DNA of 64,000 bases from Anaerolineales bacterium (GCA_026129305.1 JAHCII010000003.1:1-64000), one strand, 5' to 3'. Counted from the stretch's first letter, positions 29,615 to 38,565 are shown. Numbers and translations: made by a program. The notes: generated from the letters alone by a model not told the origin.

Positions 29615-30139
29615 TCAGCCTGCAAAGTCCTGCCCTTCAGGCGGTTCAAGGCCATCCGGCCCCGCCGCTGGAGCGGCCTGGCCGCGGCGCTCTTCCTGCT
29701 GGTGGATTACGGCGCGGATACCGTTGCGCACCTGGTTGAGCACGCGCTCCAGTTCCATTTCCAGGTTGGTGAGCACTTCGACCACGTAGTCGTCAGCCTC
29801 CTGGCGGGTGGCCTCGGCGTCCAGCTGGGCCTGGTGCAAGACCTCACGGGCGCGGCCTTCCGCGGTGGCCACGATCGAGTCGCGCTCCACCAGGCCCTGG
29901 CTCTTCTCCTTGGCCAGCTGCAGGGTGCGCTGGGCTTCTTCGGCGGCCTGGGCCAGGGTGCGGTCGCGTTCGGCGATCAGCTTCTGGGCTTTCTTGACCT
30001 CATCCGGGATGGCCACGCGCATCTGGTCGATCAGATCGAGCATTTTGTCCTCATCCACCACCACGTTGTTGGTCAGTGGAATCGGACGGCTCTGGTTAAA
30101 GAGCTCCTCGAGACGGTCTACTAGCTGTAGGATATCCAT
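29615..30139 (-). CDS. Coiled-coil protein of unknown function downstream of coaD
   Basis: 174 residues, highly charged and helical, with heptad-like spacing from about 45 to 150. It recalls ATP-synthase subunit-b or DivIVA-like coiled coils, but has no membrane anchor. The N-terminal part (MDILQLVDRLEEL) is short and amphipathic; the tail is Pro/Gly-rich. It is 106 nt after coaD on the same strand and ends at a strong terminator. Function not recognised; a structural or cell-division role is only a guess. Confidence 0.65.
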   Translation of the reverse strand: MDILQLVDRLEELFNQSRPIPLTNNVVVDEDKMLDLIDQMRVAIPDEVKKAQKLIAERDRTLAQAAEEAQRTLQLAKEKSQGLVERDSIVATAEGRAREVLHQAQLDAEATRQEADDYVVEVLTNLEMELERVLNQVRNGIRAVIHQQEERRGQAAPAAGPDGLEPPEGQDFAG

Positions 30140-30245
30140 AATCTAACGTCTTTCAGTGCAAGAAAAATACCAGGTAGGTAGATTTCCAACAGTTACAAAG
30201 CTTATACACAAACCGCCCCACAGTCAACTGGCTGCACGGGCCAAT

Positions 30246-30773
30246 CTAATCGCGCGGCGGGCTGGCCTCGAACTCGGCTTCACCGTTCTTTTTGATGTCA
30301 GCGAAACGCTGGTTCAGTGCTTTCTTGACATGGGCAGGCACCATGCTGCTGACATCACCGCCCAGCGAGGCGATCTCGCGCACGGTGGTGGAAGATAGGA
30401 AGGAGTGCTCCTTGCTGGTGATCAGCGAGACGGTCTCAATACGGGGGGCCAGCTGGCGGTTGGCCAGGGCCATGCGGAACTCGTATTCGAAGTCCGAGAG
30501 CGCCCGCAGGCCGCGCACGATCACCTGGGCATCGATCTGGCGCGCAAATTCCACGGTCAGCCCGTGGTAAGTGACCACTTGAATCTTGGGCTCCGCTTTG
30601 AAGGCGCCTTGCACCAATTCAACGCGGGTTTCGGTGGGGAAAAGCAGATTCTTCTGCGGGGTGGAGTAGACCGCCACCACAACCTGATCAAAGATCTGGG
30701 CGGCGCGCAGGGCAATATCGATGTGGCCATTGTGAATCGGGTCGAAACTGGCCGGGAACAAGGCTCGGATCAT
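30246..30773 (-). CDS. coaD: Phosphopantetheine adenylyltransferase
   Basis: 175 residues. It makes dephospho-CoA from 4'-phosphopantetheine and ATP, the fourth step of CoA synthesis. The nucleotidyltransferase motif FDPIHNGHID is at 10-19, RGLRALSDFEYE marks the substrate loop, and the ISSxxVR-type motif appears as FLSSTTVREI. The start overlaps the recG stop by one base (TAATG). Confidence 0.96.
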   Translation of the reverse strand: MIRALFPASFDPIHNGHIDIALRAAQIFDQVVVAVYSTPQKNLLFPTETRVELVQGAFKAEPKIQVVTYHGLTVEFARQIDAQVIVRGLRALSDFEYEFRMALANRQLAPRIETVSLITSKEHSFLSSTTVREIASLGGDVSSMVPAHVKKALNQRFADIKKNGEAEFEASPPRD

Positions 30774-33250
30774 TAACTAAGGTCTCCCTTGCCGTCACTA
30801 AGGTAATGGTGCACTGCCGCAGCCAGGGCCTGGTGGACCGGCTGGCTCAGGTGTGGGTCGGCCGCCAGCAGTTCTTCAGCGTGGCGGCGGGCCTTGTCGA
30901 TCAGCCGGGCGTCGCTCAGCGAGGCCAGGCGGAAATCCCAAAAGCCGGACTGCTGCTTGCCCAGGAACTGGCCCGGGCCACGCTGCTCCAGATCCTTCTG
31001 TGCAAGCATAAAGCCGTCATTGCTTTCCAGCAAGGCCTTGAGGCGCTCATTTTCGGCGCCGTTGTTCCCCGTGGGCACCAGGATGCAATAGGACTGCTCG
31101 CCGCCGCGGCCCACCCGGCCGCGCAGCTGGTGCAGCTGGGCCAGACCGAAGCGGTCGGCGCCTTCGATCAGCATCACGGTGGCATTGGGTACATCGACGC
31201 CGACCTCGACCACGGTGGTGCTGACCAGGATCTGGACCCGGCCATCGCGCAGGGCGCTCATGGCCTTGTCCTTCTCCTCGGCGGACATGCGCCCATGCAG
31301 CAGGCCCAGTTTGAGGTCCGGGAAGACTTCGGCTTGCAGGCGTTTTTGCTCTTCGACGGCGGCTTTGCGCTCGTCGGTTTCACCGTCTTCACCCTCCTCG
31401 CCGTCGATCAATGGGTAGACGATGAAAGCCTGACGCCCGGCGGCCACCTCGCGGCGAATGAGTTCGTAGGCCCGGCGGCGCTCGCCCGGCAGCATCAGCT
31501 GGGTGTTGACCTCGCGGCGGCCGGGCGGCAGCTCGGCGATAACGCTGAGGTCCAGATCCCCGTAGAGGGTCAGTGAGAGCGAACGCGGGATGGGCGTGGC
31601 GGTCATCACCAGCAGATGCGGGTTGTCGCCCTTGGCGCGCAGCTTGGCGCGCTGGCCCACGCCGAAGCGGTGCTGCTCGTCGATCACGATCAGCTCGAGT
31701 TCGGCGAACAGGATCGGGTCCTGGATCAAGGCCTGGGTGCCGACGACTAGCTTGATGCTGCCGTCCTGCAGGCCCTCCCGGATCTGCTGCTTTTCGCTCT
31801 CCGGGGTGGCGCCGATGATCAGGCGCACTTCCCCCGAGGCCAGGCCGCCCTCGCGCACCAACAGGCGCTGCAGGGTCAGATAATGCTGCTCGGCGAGGAT
31901 GCTGGTGGGGGCCATGATGGCCGCCTGGGCACCCTCGGCGGCCACCAGGGCCATGCACAGGGCGGCCACTACGGTCTTGCCTGAGCCGACATCGCCTTGC
32001 AGCAGGCGGTTCATCGGCCGGCCGGAGTCCAGGTCTTTGAGCAGGTCGTCCAGGGCGGCTTGCTGGGCGGCGGTGAGGGCGAAGGGCAGCCCGGCGGTTT
32101 GGGCCTGCAGCCAACCCGCCGGGGGCGGGAAGCGCCGGGCGCTTTGGCCCTGCCAGGCAGCTTTCTGCAGCAGCACGGCCAGCTGCATCAGCAGCAGTTC
32201 ATCGAAGGCAAGCCGGGTGCGGGCGGCGCGCAGCTGCTCCGGTGCGTCGGGGAAGTGGACCTGGAGCAGCGCTTCGGGCAGGGGGCGCACCCCGGCAGCC
32301 GCCATCAGGTCCGGCGGCAGCGGATCAGGCAGGCGCGGGGCCCAGTAGCTGACCACGCGCTTCATCACCCCGCGCAGCCAGCGCTGCCCCAGGTCGGCGG
32401 CCAGCGGGTAGACCGGCACGATGCGGTTGGTGTGCAGCTGCTCCTTGTCGGCCAGTTCCCACTCCGGGTTGCTCATCGTCAGGCGGCCCAGGTACTGGTC
32501 GACCTGGCCGGAGAGCACCACCTGGCTGCCCACGCTGAGGTTGCGCTGCATCCACGGCTGGTTGAACCAGCTGACGCGCAGGGCGGCGGTGCCATCGTCC
32601 ACCAGGGCCTCAACAATCGAGCGCCGCCCACCCTTGACCGGACGATTGGCGATCGATCTGACCGTGCCCATCACAGTGACGTGCTGGCCGTAGAGCAGGC
32701 TGACCATGTCGCTGAGCTGGCTGTAATCGTCATAACGGCGGGGGAAGTGATAGAGCATATCGCCCAGGGTGTACAGGCCCAGCTTCTCCAGACGCTGGGC
32801 ATTGACCGCCCCCACCCCGTAGAGCACGGTGGTGGGGGCATCCAGCGCGGCGGGCTCACCCTGGGTGCGGGTGCGGGCTGGCGCCGGGCGGCGGCGCGGC
32901 GCAGTGGGGGTCTTGGGGGCCGCTTCGGGTTTGGCGGGCTTCTCGACCGGTGGGTTGGCCGCCCGCCGGACCGGGGTGCGTGGCGGGCTGGGCGGCAAGC
33001 CCAACTCAGCCTCCACGCGGCGCCAGGTGTCGATCAGTGCCGCCTGGCGCTCTTGCGGGCTGTACTGGGCGTAATTGTGCAGGCGAGTTTGAATGGCCTC
33101 CAGCAGGGCATCGCCGATGCCTTCGGCGCGCGCCTCGGCCTGCCAGGCGTGCAGCATGGTGCCGAGGCCGCCCATTACGGCGCGGTTGTCGTAGCCACGC
33201 TCCGCTTCAAGCCGGAAGAACTTCTTCAGCTTGAGGATCGATGCCTTCAT
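30773..33250 (-). CDS. recG: ATP-dependent DNA helicase RecG
   Basis: 825 residues; E. coli RecG has 693. The extra length is an N-terminal region of about 135 residues with a helical part and a Pro/Lys/Arg-rich linker. The wedge/OB domain follows (VTVMGTVRSIANR). Walker A is QGDVGSGKTVV, the DEXH box is VIDEQHRFGV, and motif III is LLVMTATPIPRSL. It remodels stalled replication forks. TACAAT stands 6 nt before the ATG, so the start is probably leaderless. It heads the coaD transcript; degV ends 55 nt upstream. Confidence 0.95.
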   Translation of the reverse strand: MKASILKLKKFFRLEAERGYDNRAVMGGLGTMLHAWQAEARAEGIGDALLEAIQTRLHNYAQYSPQERQAALIDTWRRVEAELGLPPSPPRTPVRRAANPPVEKPAKPEAAPKTPTAPRRRPAPARTRTQGEPAALDAPTTVLYGVGAVNAQRLEKLGLYTLGDMLYHFPRRYDDYSQLSDMVSLLYGQHVTVMGTVRSIANRPVKGGRRSIVEALVDDGTAALRVSWFNQPWMQRNLSVGSQVVLSGQVDQYLGRLTMSNPEWELADKEQLHTNRIVPVYPLAADLGQRWLRGVMKRVVSYWAPRLPDPLPPDLMAAAGVRPLPEALLQVHFPDAPEQLRAARTRLAFDELLLMQLAVLLQKAAWQGQSARRFPPPAGWLQAQTAGLPFALTAAQQAALDDLLKDLDSGRPMNRLLQGDVGSGKTVVAALCMALVAAEGAQAAIMAPTSILAEQHYLTLQRLLVREGGLASGEVRLIIGATPESEKQQIREGLQDGSIKLVVGTQALIQDPILFAELELIVIDEQHRFGVGQRAKLRAKGDNPHLLVMTATPIPRSLSLTLYGDLDLSVIAELPPGRREVNTQLMLPGERRRAYELIRREVAAGRQAFIVYPLIDGEEGEDGETDERKAAVEEQKRLQAEVFPDLKLGLLHGRMSAEEKDKAMSALRDGRVQILVSTTVVEVGVDVPNATVMLIEGADRFGLAQLHQLRGRVGRGGEQSYCILVPTGNNGAENERLKALLESNDGFMLAQKDLEQRGPGQFLGKQQSGFWDFRLASLSDARLIDKARRHAEELLAADPHLSQPVHQALAAAVHHYLSDGKGDLS

Positions 33251-33256
33251 CCAACG

Positions 33257-33262
33257 ATTGTA
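33257..33262 (-). promoter_or_regulatory. -10 box of recG (leaderless)
   Basis: TACAAT on the minus strand ends 6 nt before ATG 33250; a weak TTTTTG lies 17 nt further up. Confidence 0.5.
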
Positions 33263-33304
33263 TCAAGGGGTGCTGTCGGCAAAAACTGACCTAGCCAGCT
33301 CTGG

Positions 33305-34138
33305 CTAGCGTTCCAGGGCGAAAATGCCCAGGCTGTGCGGGCCAACAAAGCTGGCCACGGGGGCATTCACGGTTTGCTCGCTGATCGAGAGCGCGCCGCG
33401 CTCTTCCAGCAGCCGTTCGCGCAGGGCGCGGGTTTCCTGGTCAAAGGCGGGCACGCCCTGCATGATGGCGACATGCTCCAGGTCGTCAAACTCCGAGAGA
33501 AATTCGTGCAGCGCATCCACCAGGTGGCGGGCGTTGCGCGTTTTCTGCGAGGGCATCAGCTCGCCCTCCTCCAGCGTGTAGACCTGGGTGATCTTCAAGT
33601 ATTCGCCCACCATGGCCTGCGAAGGGTTGACCAGACCGCTGCGCTGCAGATAGCTCAGGCCGGGGATGCACAGCAAGCCGTAGATGCGGGCCGACAGGTT
33701 GCGGGTGTGCAGGTCCAAGTCGGCCAGGCTGAGGCCACCCTCGGCAGCCTCGGCGGCGGCCTGCACCAGCAGGCCCAGGCCCAGGCCCAGCGTGCCGCTG
33801 TCGATCACGCGCACCGGCAGACTGCCGTGCAGGCTGGCCGCGGCCCGGGCCGCTACGGGGGCCAGGCCGCCAAAGCGCTCGGCATGCACGATCATCAGGA
33901 CGCCGTCGTAATGCGCGCCCAGCTTACGGAAGAACGCTTCGAGCTCTGCGGCGCTGGGCGTAGCCAACTGCAGGGCCGCCTGGCTCTTGAGCGAAAGAGG
34001 GAAGTCGCTGGCCTTGAGCCGCTCTGCACCGTTCTCGCCCTGCCAGGCGGCGGGCAGGAGATGCACACGGTTGCGACCCGCGAAGACTGGGTTGGGGAAC
34101 AGGGTTGTGCTGTCGCTAACTACACAGACCGAACTCAT
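33305..34138 (-). CDS. DegV family fatty-acid-binding protein
   Basis: 277 residues. The N-terminal VVSDSTT strand-turn and the late SFVGPHSLGIFALER element match the DegV family (FakB). FakB holds a fatty acid for phosphorylation by FakA. The protein sits directly after a FakA/YloV-like DAK2 gene (TAG followed at once by ATG), the natural partner. The fatty acid chain preference cannot be read from sequence. Confidence 0.85.
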   Translation of the reverse strand: MSSVCVVSDSTTLFPNPVFAGRNRVHLLPAAWQGENGAERLKASDFPLSLKSQAALQLATPSAAELEAFFRKLGAHYDGVLMIVHAERFGGLAPVAARAAASLHGSLPVRVIDSGTLGLGLGLLVQAAAEAAEGGLSLADLDLHTRNLSARIYGLLCIPGLSYLQRSGLVNPSQAMVGEYLKITQVYTLEEGELMPSQKTRNARHLVDALHEFLSEFDDLEHVAIMQGVPAFDQETRALRERLLEERGALSISEQTVNAPVASFVGPHSLGIFALER

Positions 34139-35818
34139 CTATTCCAGCGAGAAGATGAACTGGTAATGTGGTTGGCCGCCGGCCTGCACGTCCACTTCCA
34201 AGTCCGGGTAGGTGGTGCGGATCTTGTCCGCCATGCTCTCGGCGTCGGCCAGGCTCAAGTCCTCGCCGTAATACATGACCAGGATCTCAGCGGTGTCAGC
34301 TTGCATCTTGCCCAGCAACTGCAGGCAGGCCGTGTCCAGGTCGCCAGCCGAAATGGCCAGCTTGCCGTTGTGCAGGCCAATGATCTCCCCGATGCGCACC
34401 TTCACGCCGTCGATCTCGGCGTCGCGGCTGGCGGTGGTGATCTCGCCGGTCTGCACCTCGGCCATGGCGCTCTGCATCTGCTTGACCACCGCATCCAGCT
34501 CGCCGTCAGGGTTGTGGCGCAGCACGGCAGCCAGGCCTTCCGGCAGGCTGCGGCTGGGCACCACCACCGCCTGTTTGACGGTGACCTCGGTGGCGGCTTT
34601 GGCCGCCATCAGAATATTTTTGTTGTTGGGCAGAATGATGACCTTGTCGCCGGGCAGGTTCTCGAAGGCGGCCAGCAGGTCAGCCGTGCTGGGGTTCATG
34701 GTCTGCCCACCTTGCACAATCGCAGAGGCGCCCAGCTCGGCAAACTGCTGGGCAAAGCCGGCGCCGGGAGCCACAACCACCAGGGCGATCTGCCCGGGCT
34801 GTACCGGGGTGAGCTTAAGGCCGGCTTTGCCGGTGATTTCGTCCATCTGCGCCATCAGGTTCTCGATGGCAACATTGGTGACGGTGCCGAGGCCTAGCGT
34901 ATAGTTGATCGGGTCGTAGAGCTTGTCGGTGGGGACGTGGATGTGCATGCGGTACATGCCCTCGCCCTCCCCGACCTGGATGGAAGTGCCCATCTTCTCC
35001 AGTTCGCCATAAAAGGAGGGTAGATCCAGCTCGCCGTTGGGGCGGAAGTCCACCACCACTTCGTAGTCCTGGCCCTCTTCCACAGCTTCCAGGCTGCTTT
35101 CCAGGTTCATGGCCGAGATGGGCGCCACATGCGTCTCAGCCGTGTGCAGCTGCTGGCCTTCCACCCAGCGCAGCATGCCTTCCATCAGCAAGCTGAGGCC
35201 CTTGCCGCCAGAATCGACCACGCCGGCTTCCTTGAGGATGGGCAGGAACTCCGGCGTGCGCTGCACAGATACTTTGGAAGCCTCGAGCACGCGGCGCAGC
35301 AGCATGATCGGGTCGTCGCCCGCCGCGGCGCCTTCTTCAGCCGACACAGCCATGTCTTTGATCACGGTCAGGATGGTACCTTCCACCGGGCGCACCACGC
35401 CTTTGTAAGCCGTGTCGCGGGCGGAGACGAAGGCCGCCGCCAGGTCTTGCGAAGTCAGGTGGGTCTTGCCCTGCACCGAGCGGGCGAAGCCGCGCCAAAT
35501 CTGCGAAAGGATCACGCCGGAGTTGCCGCGGGCGCCCATCAGGGCGCCTTGCGCCAAGGCATTAAGCATCTCATCCGCCTGGTCCACGTGGGTCTTGTCC
35601 ATCTCCTCCACGGCGGACTTCATGGTCAGCGTCATGTTGGTGCCGGTGTCGCCATCCGGCACCGGGAAGACGTTGAGGGCATTGACGGTTTGCTTGTTGG
35701 CCTCCAGCCAGGAATAGCCGGCCTGGGCCAAGCGCTTGACGGCCGTGCCGTTGACGGGGAACTGCTGCAGGGCAACAATCCGGGTTTCGCGAACTTGGGT
35801 TTTTTCAGCTGAGGTCAT
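34139..35818 (-). CDS. DAK2-domain protein, FakA/YloV-like fatty acid kinase
   Basis: 559 residues, the usual length. The DAK2 nucleotide-binding domain has NVFPVPDGDTGTNM (metal-binding aspartates), ALMGARGNSGVILSQ and GDDPIMLLRR. The middle and C-terminal parts (EGMYRMHIHVPTD, ILPNNKNI, GLAAVL) match YloV/FakA. In Firmicutes FakA phosphorylates acyl groups carried by FakB (DegV), which are then used for phospholipid. The neighbours degV and Asp23 support this. The lipid product and use in a Chloroflexota membrane are inferred. Confidence 0.88.
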   Translation of the reverse strand: MTSAEKTQVRETRIVALQQFPVNGTAVKRLAQAGYSWLEANKQTVNALNVFPVPDGDTGTNMTLTMKSAVEEMDKTHVDQADEMLNALAQGALMGARGNSGVILSQIWRGFARSVQGKTHLTSQDLAAAFVSARDTAYKGVVRPVEGTILTVIKDMAVSAEEGAAAGDDPIMLLRRVLEASKVSVQRTPEFLPILKEAGVVDSGGKGLSLLMEGMLRWVEGQQLHTAETHVAPISAMNLESSLEAVEEGQDYEVVVDFRPNGELDLPSFYGELEKMGTSIQVGEGEGMYRMHIHVPTDKLYDPINYTLGLGTVTNVAIENLMAQMDEITGKAGLKLTPVQPGQIALVVVAPGAGFAQQFAELGASAIVQGGQTMNPSTADLLAAFENLPGDKVIILPNNKNILMAAKAATEVTVKQAVVVPSRSLPEGLAAVLRHNPDGELDAVVKQMQSAMAEVQTGEITTASRDAEIDGVKVRIGEIIGLHNGKLAISAGDLDTACLQLLGKMQADTAEILVMYYGEDLSLADAESMADKIRTTYPDLEVDVQAGGQPHYQFIFSLE

Positions 35819-35840
35819 ATCTCACCATTGAACGATTTTT

Positions 35841-36191
35841 TTAGCTTACGCGCAGCCCACGCACATGCACATTGGCTTCGCGGATAGGCAAACCCAGGGC
35901 GCGCTCTACCTGAAAGCGCACGGTCTTGGCCACACTGTCGGCGACCACTTTGACATTGGTGCCATATTCTACGACGATATAAATATCAATCAGGATGGCG
36001 TCGTCCTGGTAGCGCACTTCGACCCCGTGGGTGGGGTCTTTGACGATCAGGTGGCTCAGACCGTCCAGGAAGTTCCTGGAGGCCAGGCCGACCACGCCAT
36101 AGGACTGGACGGCCGCCTGATAAGCGATCGTGGCGATCGCCCGAGGGGTGATGTGAATACTGCCTTGAGGGGGATGTGTGGATTTGGGCAT
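35841..36191 (-). CDS. Asp23/Gls24 family envelope stress protein
   Basis: 116 residues. GSIHITPRAIATIA, GVVGLA and the hydrophobic IDIYIVVEYG followed by a C-terminal VNVHVRGLRV match Asp23/YloU proteins. They are small, cytoplasmic or membrane-associated proteins next to fakA in many genomes. It lies 22 nt before the DAK2 gene and 18 nt after rpe. Confidence 0.87.
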   Translation of the reverse strand: MPKSTHPPQGSIHITPRAIATIAYQAAVQSYGVVGLASRNFLDGLSHLIVKDPTHGVEVRYQDDAILIDIYIVVEYGTNVKVVADSVAKTVRFQVERALGLPIREANVHVRGLRVS

Positions 36192-36209
36192 GGGTTTCGT
36201 GAGAATCCG

Positions 36210-36875
36210 CTACGTGGTGACCTGCTGCAGGGCGGCCAGGCCAGCGGCCGGGCCGTCTGCATGGCCGAAGACCGCGCTGCCGGCCACGAAGACCTGGACG
36301 CCGGCCGCCAGGGCAGCGGGGATGGTCTGGGGGTCGACGCCGCCGTCGATCTCAATCAGCGCCTGGCTGCCCAGGGCGTTGAGCATTTGGCGCAGGGCGA
36401 CCACCTTGGGCAGCACCTCGGGGATGAAGGCCTGGCCGGCGTAGCCCGGGTTGACCGACATGACCAGCACCACGTCCACCAGCGGCAGCAACTCGCTGAG
36501 CGCGCCGGCCGGGGTGCCGGGGTTGAGCGCCACGCCAGCCTTACAGCCCAGTTGGCGAATGGTTTGCAGGCTGCGGTGGATGTGCCGGCAGGCCTCGACA
36601 TGGATGGTGATCTGGTCAGCCCCTGCCTCGGCAAAGGAGGCCAGCATGGGCGCTGGATCTTGCACCATCAGGTGCACATCCAGCGGCAGCTGGGTGACCG
36701 GGCGGCAAGCCGCCACGATCACCTGGCCAAAGCTGATCGGCGGGACGAAATGCCCGTCCATGACGTCCACATGAATCCAACCAGCGCCGGCCTGTTCGAC
36801 CTCAGTGATCTGCTCTCCGAGGCGGGTGAAATCAGCGCTGAGAATGGAGGGGGCGATGATTGGCTGAGAAGCCAT
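36210..36875 (-). CDS. rpe: Ribulose-phosphate 3-epimerase
   Basis: 221 residues. It interconverts ribulose-5-P and xylulose-5-P in the pentose phosphate path. APSILSADFTRLGEQ, HVDVMDGHFVP (metal His and Asp), DVHLMV, MSVNPGYAGQ and EIDGGV are all present. ATG 36875 gives the family N-terminus and lies 6 nt after a TATAAT box; the frame is open further upstream but that part is not like Rpe. Confidence 0.96.
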   Translation of the reverse strand: MASQPIIAPSILSADFTRLGEQITEVEQAGAGWIHVDVMDGHFVPPISFGQVIVAACRPVTQLPLDVHLMVQDPAPMLASFAEAGADQITIHVEACRHIHRSLQTIRQLGCKAGVALNPGTPAGALSELLPLVDVVLVMSVNPGYAGQAFIPEVLPKVVALRQMLNALGSQALIEIDGGVDPQTIPAALAAGVQVFVAGSAVFGHADGPAAGLAALQQVTT

Positions 36876-36881
36876 TGAGCG

Positions 36882-36887
36882 ATTATA
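36882..36887 (-). promoter_or_regulatory. -10 box of rpe operon (leaderless)
   Basis: TATAAT on the minus strand, 6 nt before ATG 36875, with no ribosome site. Confidence 0.6.
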
Positions 36888-36966
36888 ACGGATGCAGGGG
36901 GAGGGCCTATGACCATAGCAGGTTCTCAAAGGCGCGAACGGGTAGTCCGCTGATAGCAGCTCCCGT

Positions 36967-36990
36967 AAGGGCGCACGGCCGTGCGCCCTT
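36967..36990. repeat. Perfect 24-nt palindrome, copy 1 of an intergenic repeat
   Basis: The arm AAGGGCGCACGG and its complement. The sequence recurs (23 of 24 with flank, inverted) at 54009-54033. The gap 36876-37014 holds no gene. Confidence 0.6.
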
Positions 36991-37014
36991 AACAACATGT
37001 CTTTTACGGTGAGA

Positions 37015-38046
37015 TCAGCGAATGGGAGGATTGAAAACCAAGTAGACCCACATCCAGAAGGGCAGCAGCCCGCCCACCAGCAGGGCGGCCAGCAAGCCCA
37101 GGCCCACGGCAGCCCAATCCATTTCACCCGTGGCGGCCGGGCTGCGGCGCTCACGACGGGCGGCGGCCGGCGGGATGGGCGGGGCCGCTTGCGGCAGGGA
37201 CACCGGCGCCGGGACTGGAGCGACCAGGTTGAGCAGCACCCGGCCCAGTTGGTCGGCGGTGCGGTAACGTCCGGCCGGCTCCTTGGCCAGCACCTTGAGC
37301 ATGATCTCGTTGAGCGTCGGCGAGATCAGCGGGTTAAGCTGGTTGGGCGGCTGGACCGGGGCGATCTGGTGGTCACGCGCCAGCTGGGCCGGGTCGCTGG
37401 CCGTAAAAGGCAGGCGACCGGTGAACATCTGGTACATGATCACGCCCAGCGAATAAACGTCCGAAGCCGGCGAGGGAGCGCCGCCCGCGGCCTGCTCCGG
37501 CGCGAAATATTGCGGAGAACCCCAGACCACCTCAGCCTCCTCATCAGGATGAATGGAGGCCAGGGCGCGGGCGATGCCGAAGTCGGCCACCTTGAGGCGG
37601 CCGTCCGGCGTGACCAGGAAGTTGTGCGGTTTGACGTCGCAGTGCACCAGGCCCGCCCGGTGGGCGTAGCCGATGCCTTTGCAGGCCTGGATCATCAGCG
37701 GCAGGCCTTCCTGCGGGTTGTAGCGGCCGCGCTGCTTGACCAGACTGTACAGGTCGGTGCCGGGCACATATTCCATGACAATAAAAAGCCGGTCTTCGTC
37801 GAAGCCGAAGTCGTAGACGGTGACGATGTTGCTGTGCGAGAGGTTGGCAGCCGCCTTGGCCTCCTGGCGGAAACGTTCACGGAAAGCGGGGTCTTTGGAG
37901 TAATCCTGGCGCAGGAGTTTGATAGCCACGTCACGCTCCAGCATCAGATCCCGGCCGCGGTAGACGGTAGCCATGCCGCCCTTGCCCAGGCTGCCTTCCA
38001 ACTGGTAGCGCTTATTGAGCAGCAGTTTTTCGCCGGAGGTGCTCAT
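37015..38046 (-). CDS. Membrane-anchored Ser/Thr protein kinase
   Basis: 343 residues. Glycine loop GKGGMATVY, VAIKLL lysine, catalytic loop VHCDVKPHNF (HCD in place of HRD), DFGIA and the APE-like FAPEQA. A Pro-rich linker follows the kinase domain, and one TM helix near the C-terminus (about 312-335) with almost no residues beyond it. There is therefore no large outer sensor such as PASTA. TACAAT 6 nt before the ATG suggests leaderless expression. Targets unknown; the FHA protein at 43061 is a possible reader. Confidence 0.9.
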   Translation of the reverse strand: MSTSGEKLLLNKRYQLEGSLGKGGMATVYRGRDLMLERDVAIKLLRQDYSKDPAFRERFRQEAKAAANLSHSNIVTVYDFGFDEDRLFIVMEYVPGTDLYSLVKQRGRYNPQEGLPLMIQACKGIGYAHRAGLVHCDVKPHNFLVTPDGRLKVADFGIARALASIHPDEEAEVVWGSPQYFAPEQAAGGAPSPASDVYSLGVIMYQMFTGRLPFTASDPAQLARDHQIAPVQPPNQLNPLISPTLNEIMLKVLAKEPAGRYRTADQLGRVLLNLVAPVPAPVSLPQAAPPIPPAAARRERRSPAATGEMDWAAVGLGLLAALLVGGLLPFWMWVYLVFNPPIR

Positions 38047-38052
38047 GGGGCG

Positions 38053-38058
38053 ATTGTA
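38053..38058 (-). promoter_or_regulatory. -10 box of the 343-residue kinase gene (leaderless)
   Basis: TACAAT on the minus strand, 6 nt before ATG 38046. Confidence 0.5.
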
Positions 38059-38084
38059 CCTGAGCGCGGCGCGGGGGTGGGCTG

Positions 38085-38115
38085 TGTAGGGGCCGGTCTA
38101 AGACCCGCCCCTACA
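38085..38115. repeat. Imperfect palindrome TGTAGGGGC...GCCCCTACA
   Basis: Inverted arms with one mismatch between two genes on the minus strand. Short intergenic palindromes with TGTAGGGGC ends are frequent in Chloroflexi by my recollection. It could also be the terminator of the XRE gene, but there is no T run. Confidence 0.45.
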
Positions 38116-38128
38116 GTCTGTGCCCTTT

Positions 38129-38479
38129 TTAGGGGTCGCGCTTGCGGATACGTTTTATCTCGAACTGGGCGACTTCCAGTAGCTGACGGCGCTCTTCATC
38201 GTCGCGTGCCTGGCTGAAGATATGCTGCCATTCCAGGGTCTGGCTGCCCGCTTCCTCGCGCACCGGCGGCAGCAGGCCTGCCTTCCTGAGGACAAGCTCC
38301 GGAGGCATCTCAAAGGCCTTGGCAATGCCCTTGCAGAATCCGATTTGCGGTCCGCGCCGTCCAGATAGCACATGCGAAATATGAGATTCAGATACTCTGG
38401 ATCGCCGAGACAACTCGGCTTGCGACCAAGATCGCGTCTCCATTTCCTGCAAAATCCAATCCACAAAAGCACTTTTCAT
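38129..38479 (-). CDS. XRE-family helix-turn-helix regulator
   Basis: 116 residues from ATG 38479; another ATG at 38515 would add 12. The HTH core is WSQAELSRRSRVSESHISHVLSG (written in parts: SQAELSRRS, turn, SESHISHVL). The tail of about 50 residues is charged. No membrane or sensor part is seen. The DNA is AT-richer than around it, as is the divergent gene at 38574, whose promoter it may control. Confidence 0.82.
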   Translation of the reverse strand: MKSAFVDWILQEMETRSWSQAELSRRSRVSESHISHVLSGRRGPQIGFCKGIAKAFEMPPELVLRKAGLLPPVREEAGSQTLEWQHIFSQARDDEERRQLLEVAQFEIKRIRKRDP

Positions 38480-38536
38480 ATGAAAAGATAAGGTTAGCAA
38501 TTGAGAAGAATACATTGGTAAAGTTTTTCTGTTCTA

Positions 38537-38565
38537 TTGACAAGTAATAGCGCCTTGCCTATACT
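38537..38565 (+). promoter_or_regulatory. Consensus promoter of the 134-residue gene, leaderless
   Basis: TTGACA (38537-38542), a 17-nt spacer and TATACT (38560-38565), which ends 8 nt before ATG 38574. It lies between the divergent XRE gene and its neighbour, so it may be the XRE target. Confidence 0.75.

Noticed and set aside
31997-33289. 430-codon plus-strand frame over recG
   Set aside because: Antisense shadow of a clear helicase; composition is Gln/Ala/Arg/Gly without domains.
33335-34897. 520-codon plus-strand frame over degV and the DAK2 gene
   Set aside because: Both opposite-strand genes have full family motifs; the plus frame is Gln/His-rich shadow with no motif.
36876-37154. Longer rpe with 93 extra N-terminal residues
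   Set aside because: The extra part overlaps the preceding kinase gene and the palindrome and is unlike Rpe; a -10 box lies 6 nt before ATG 36875.
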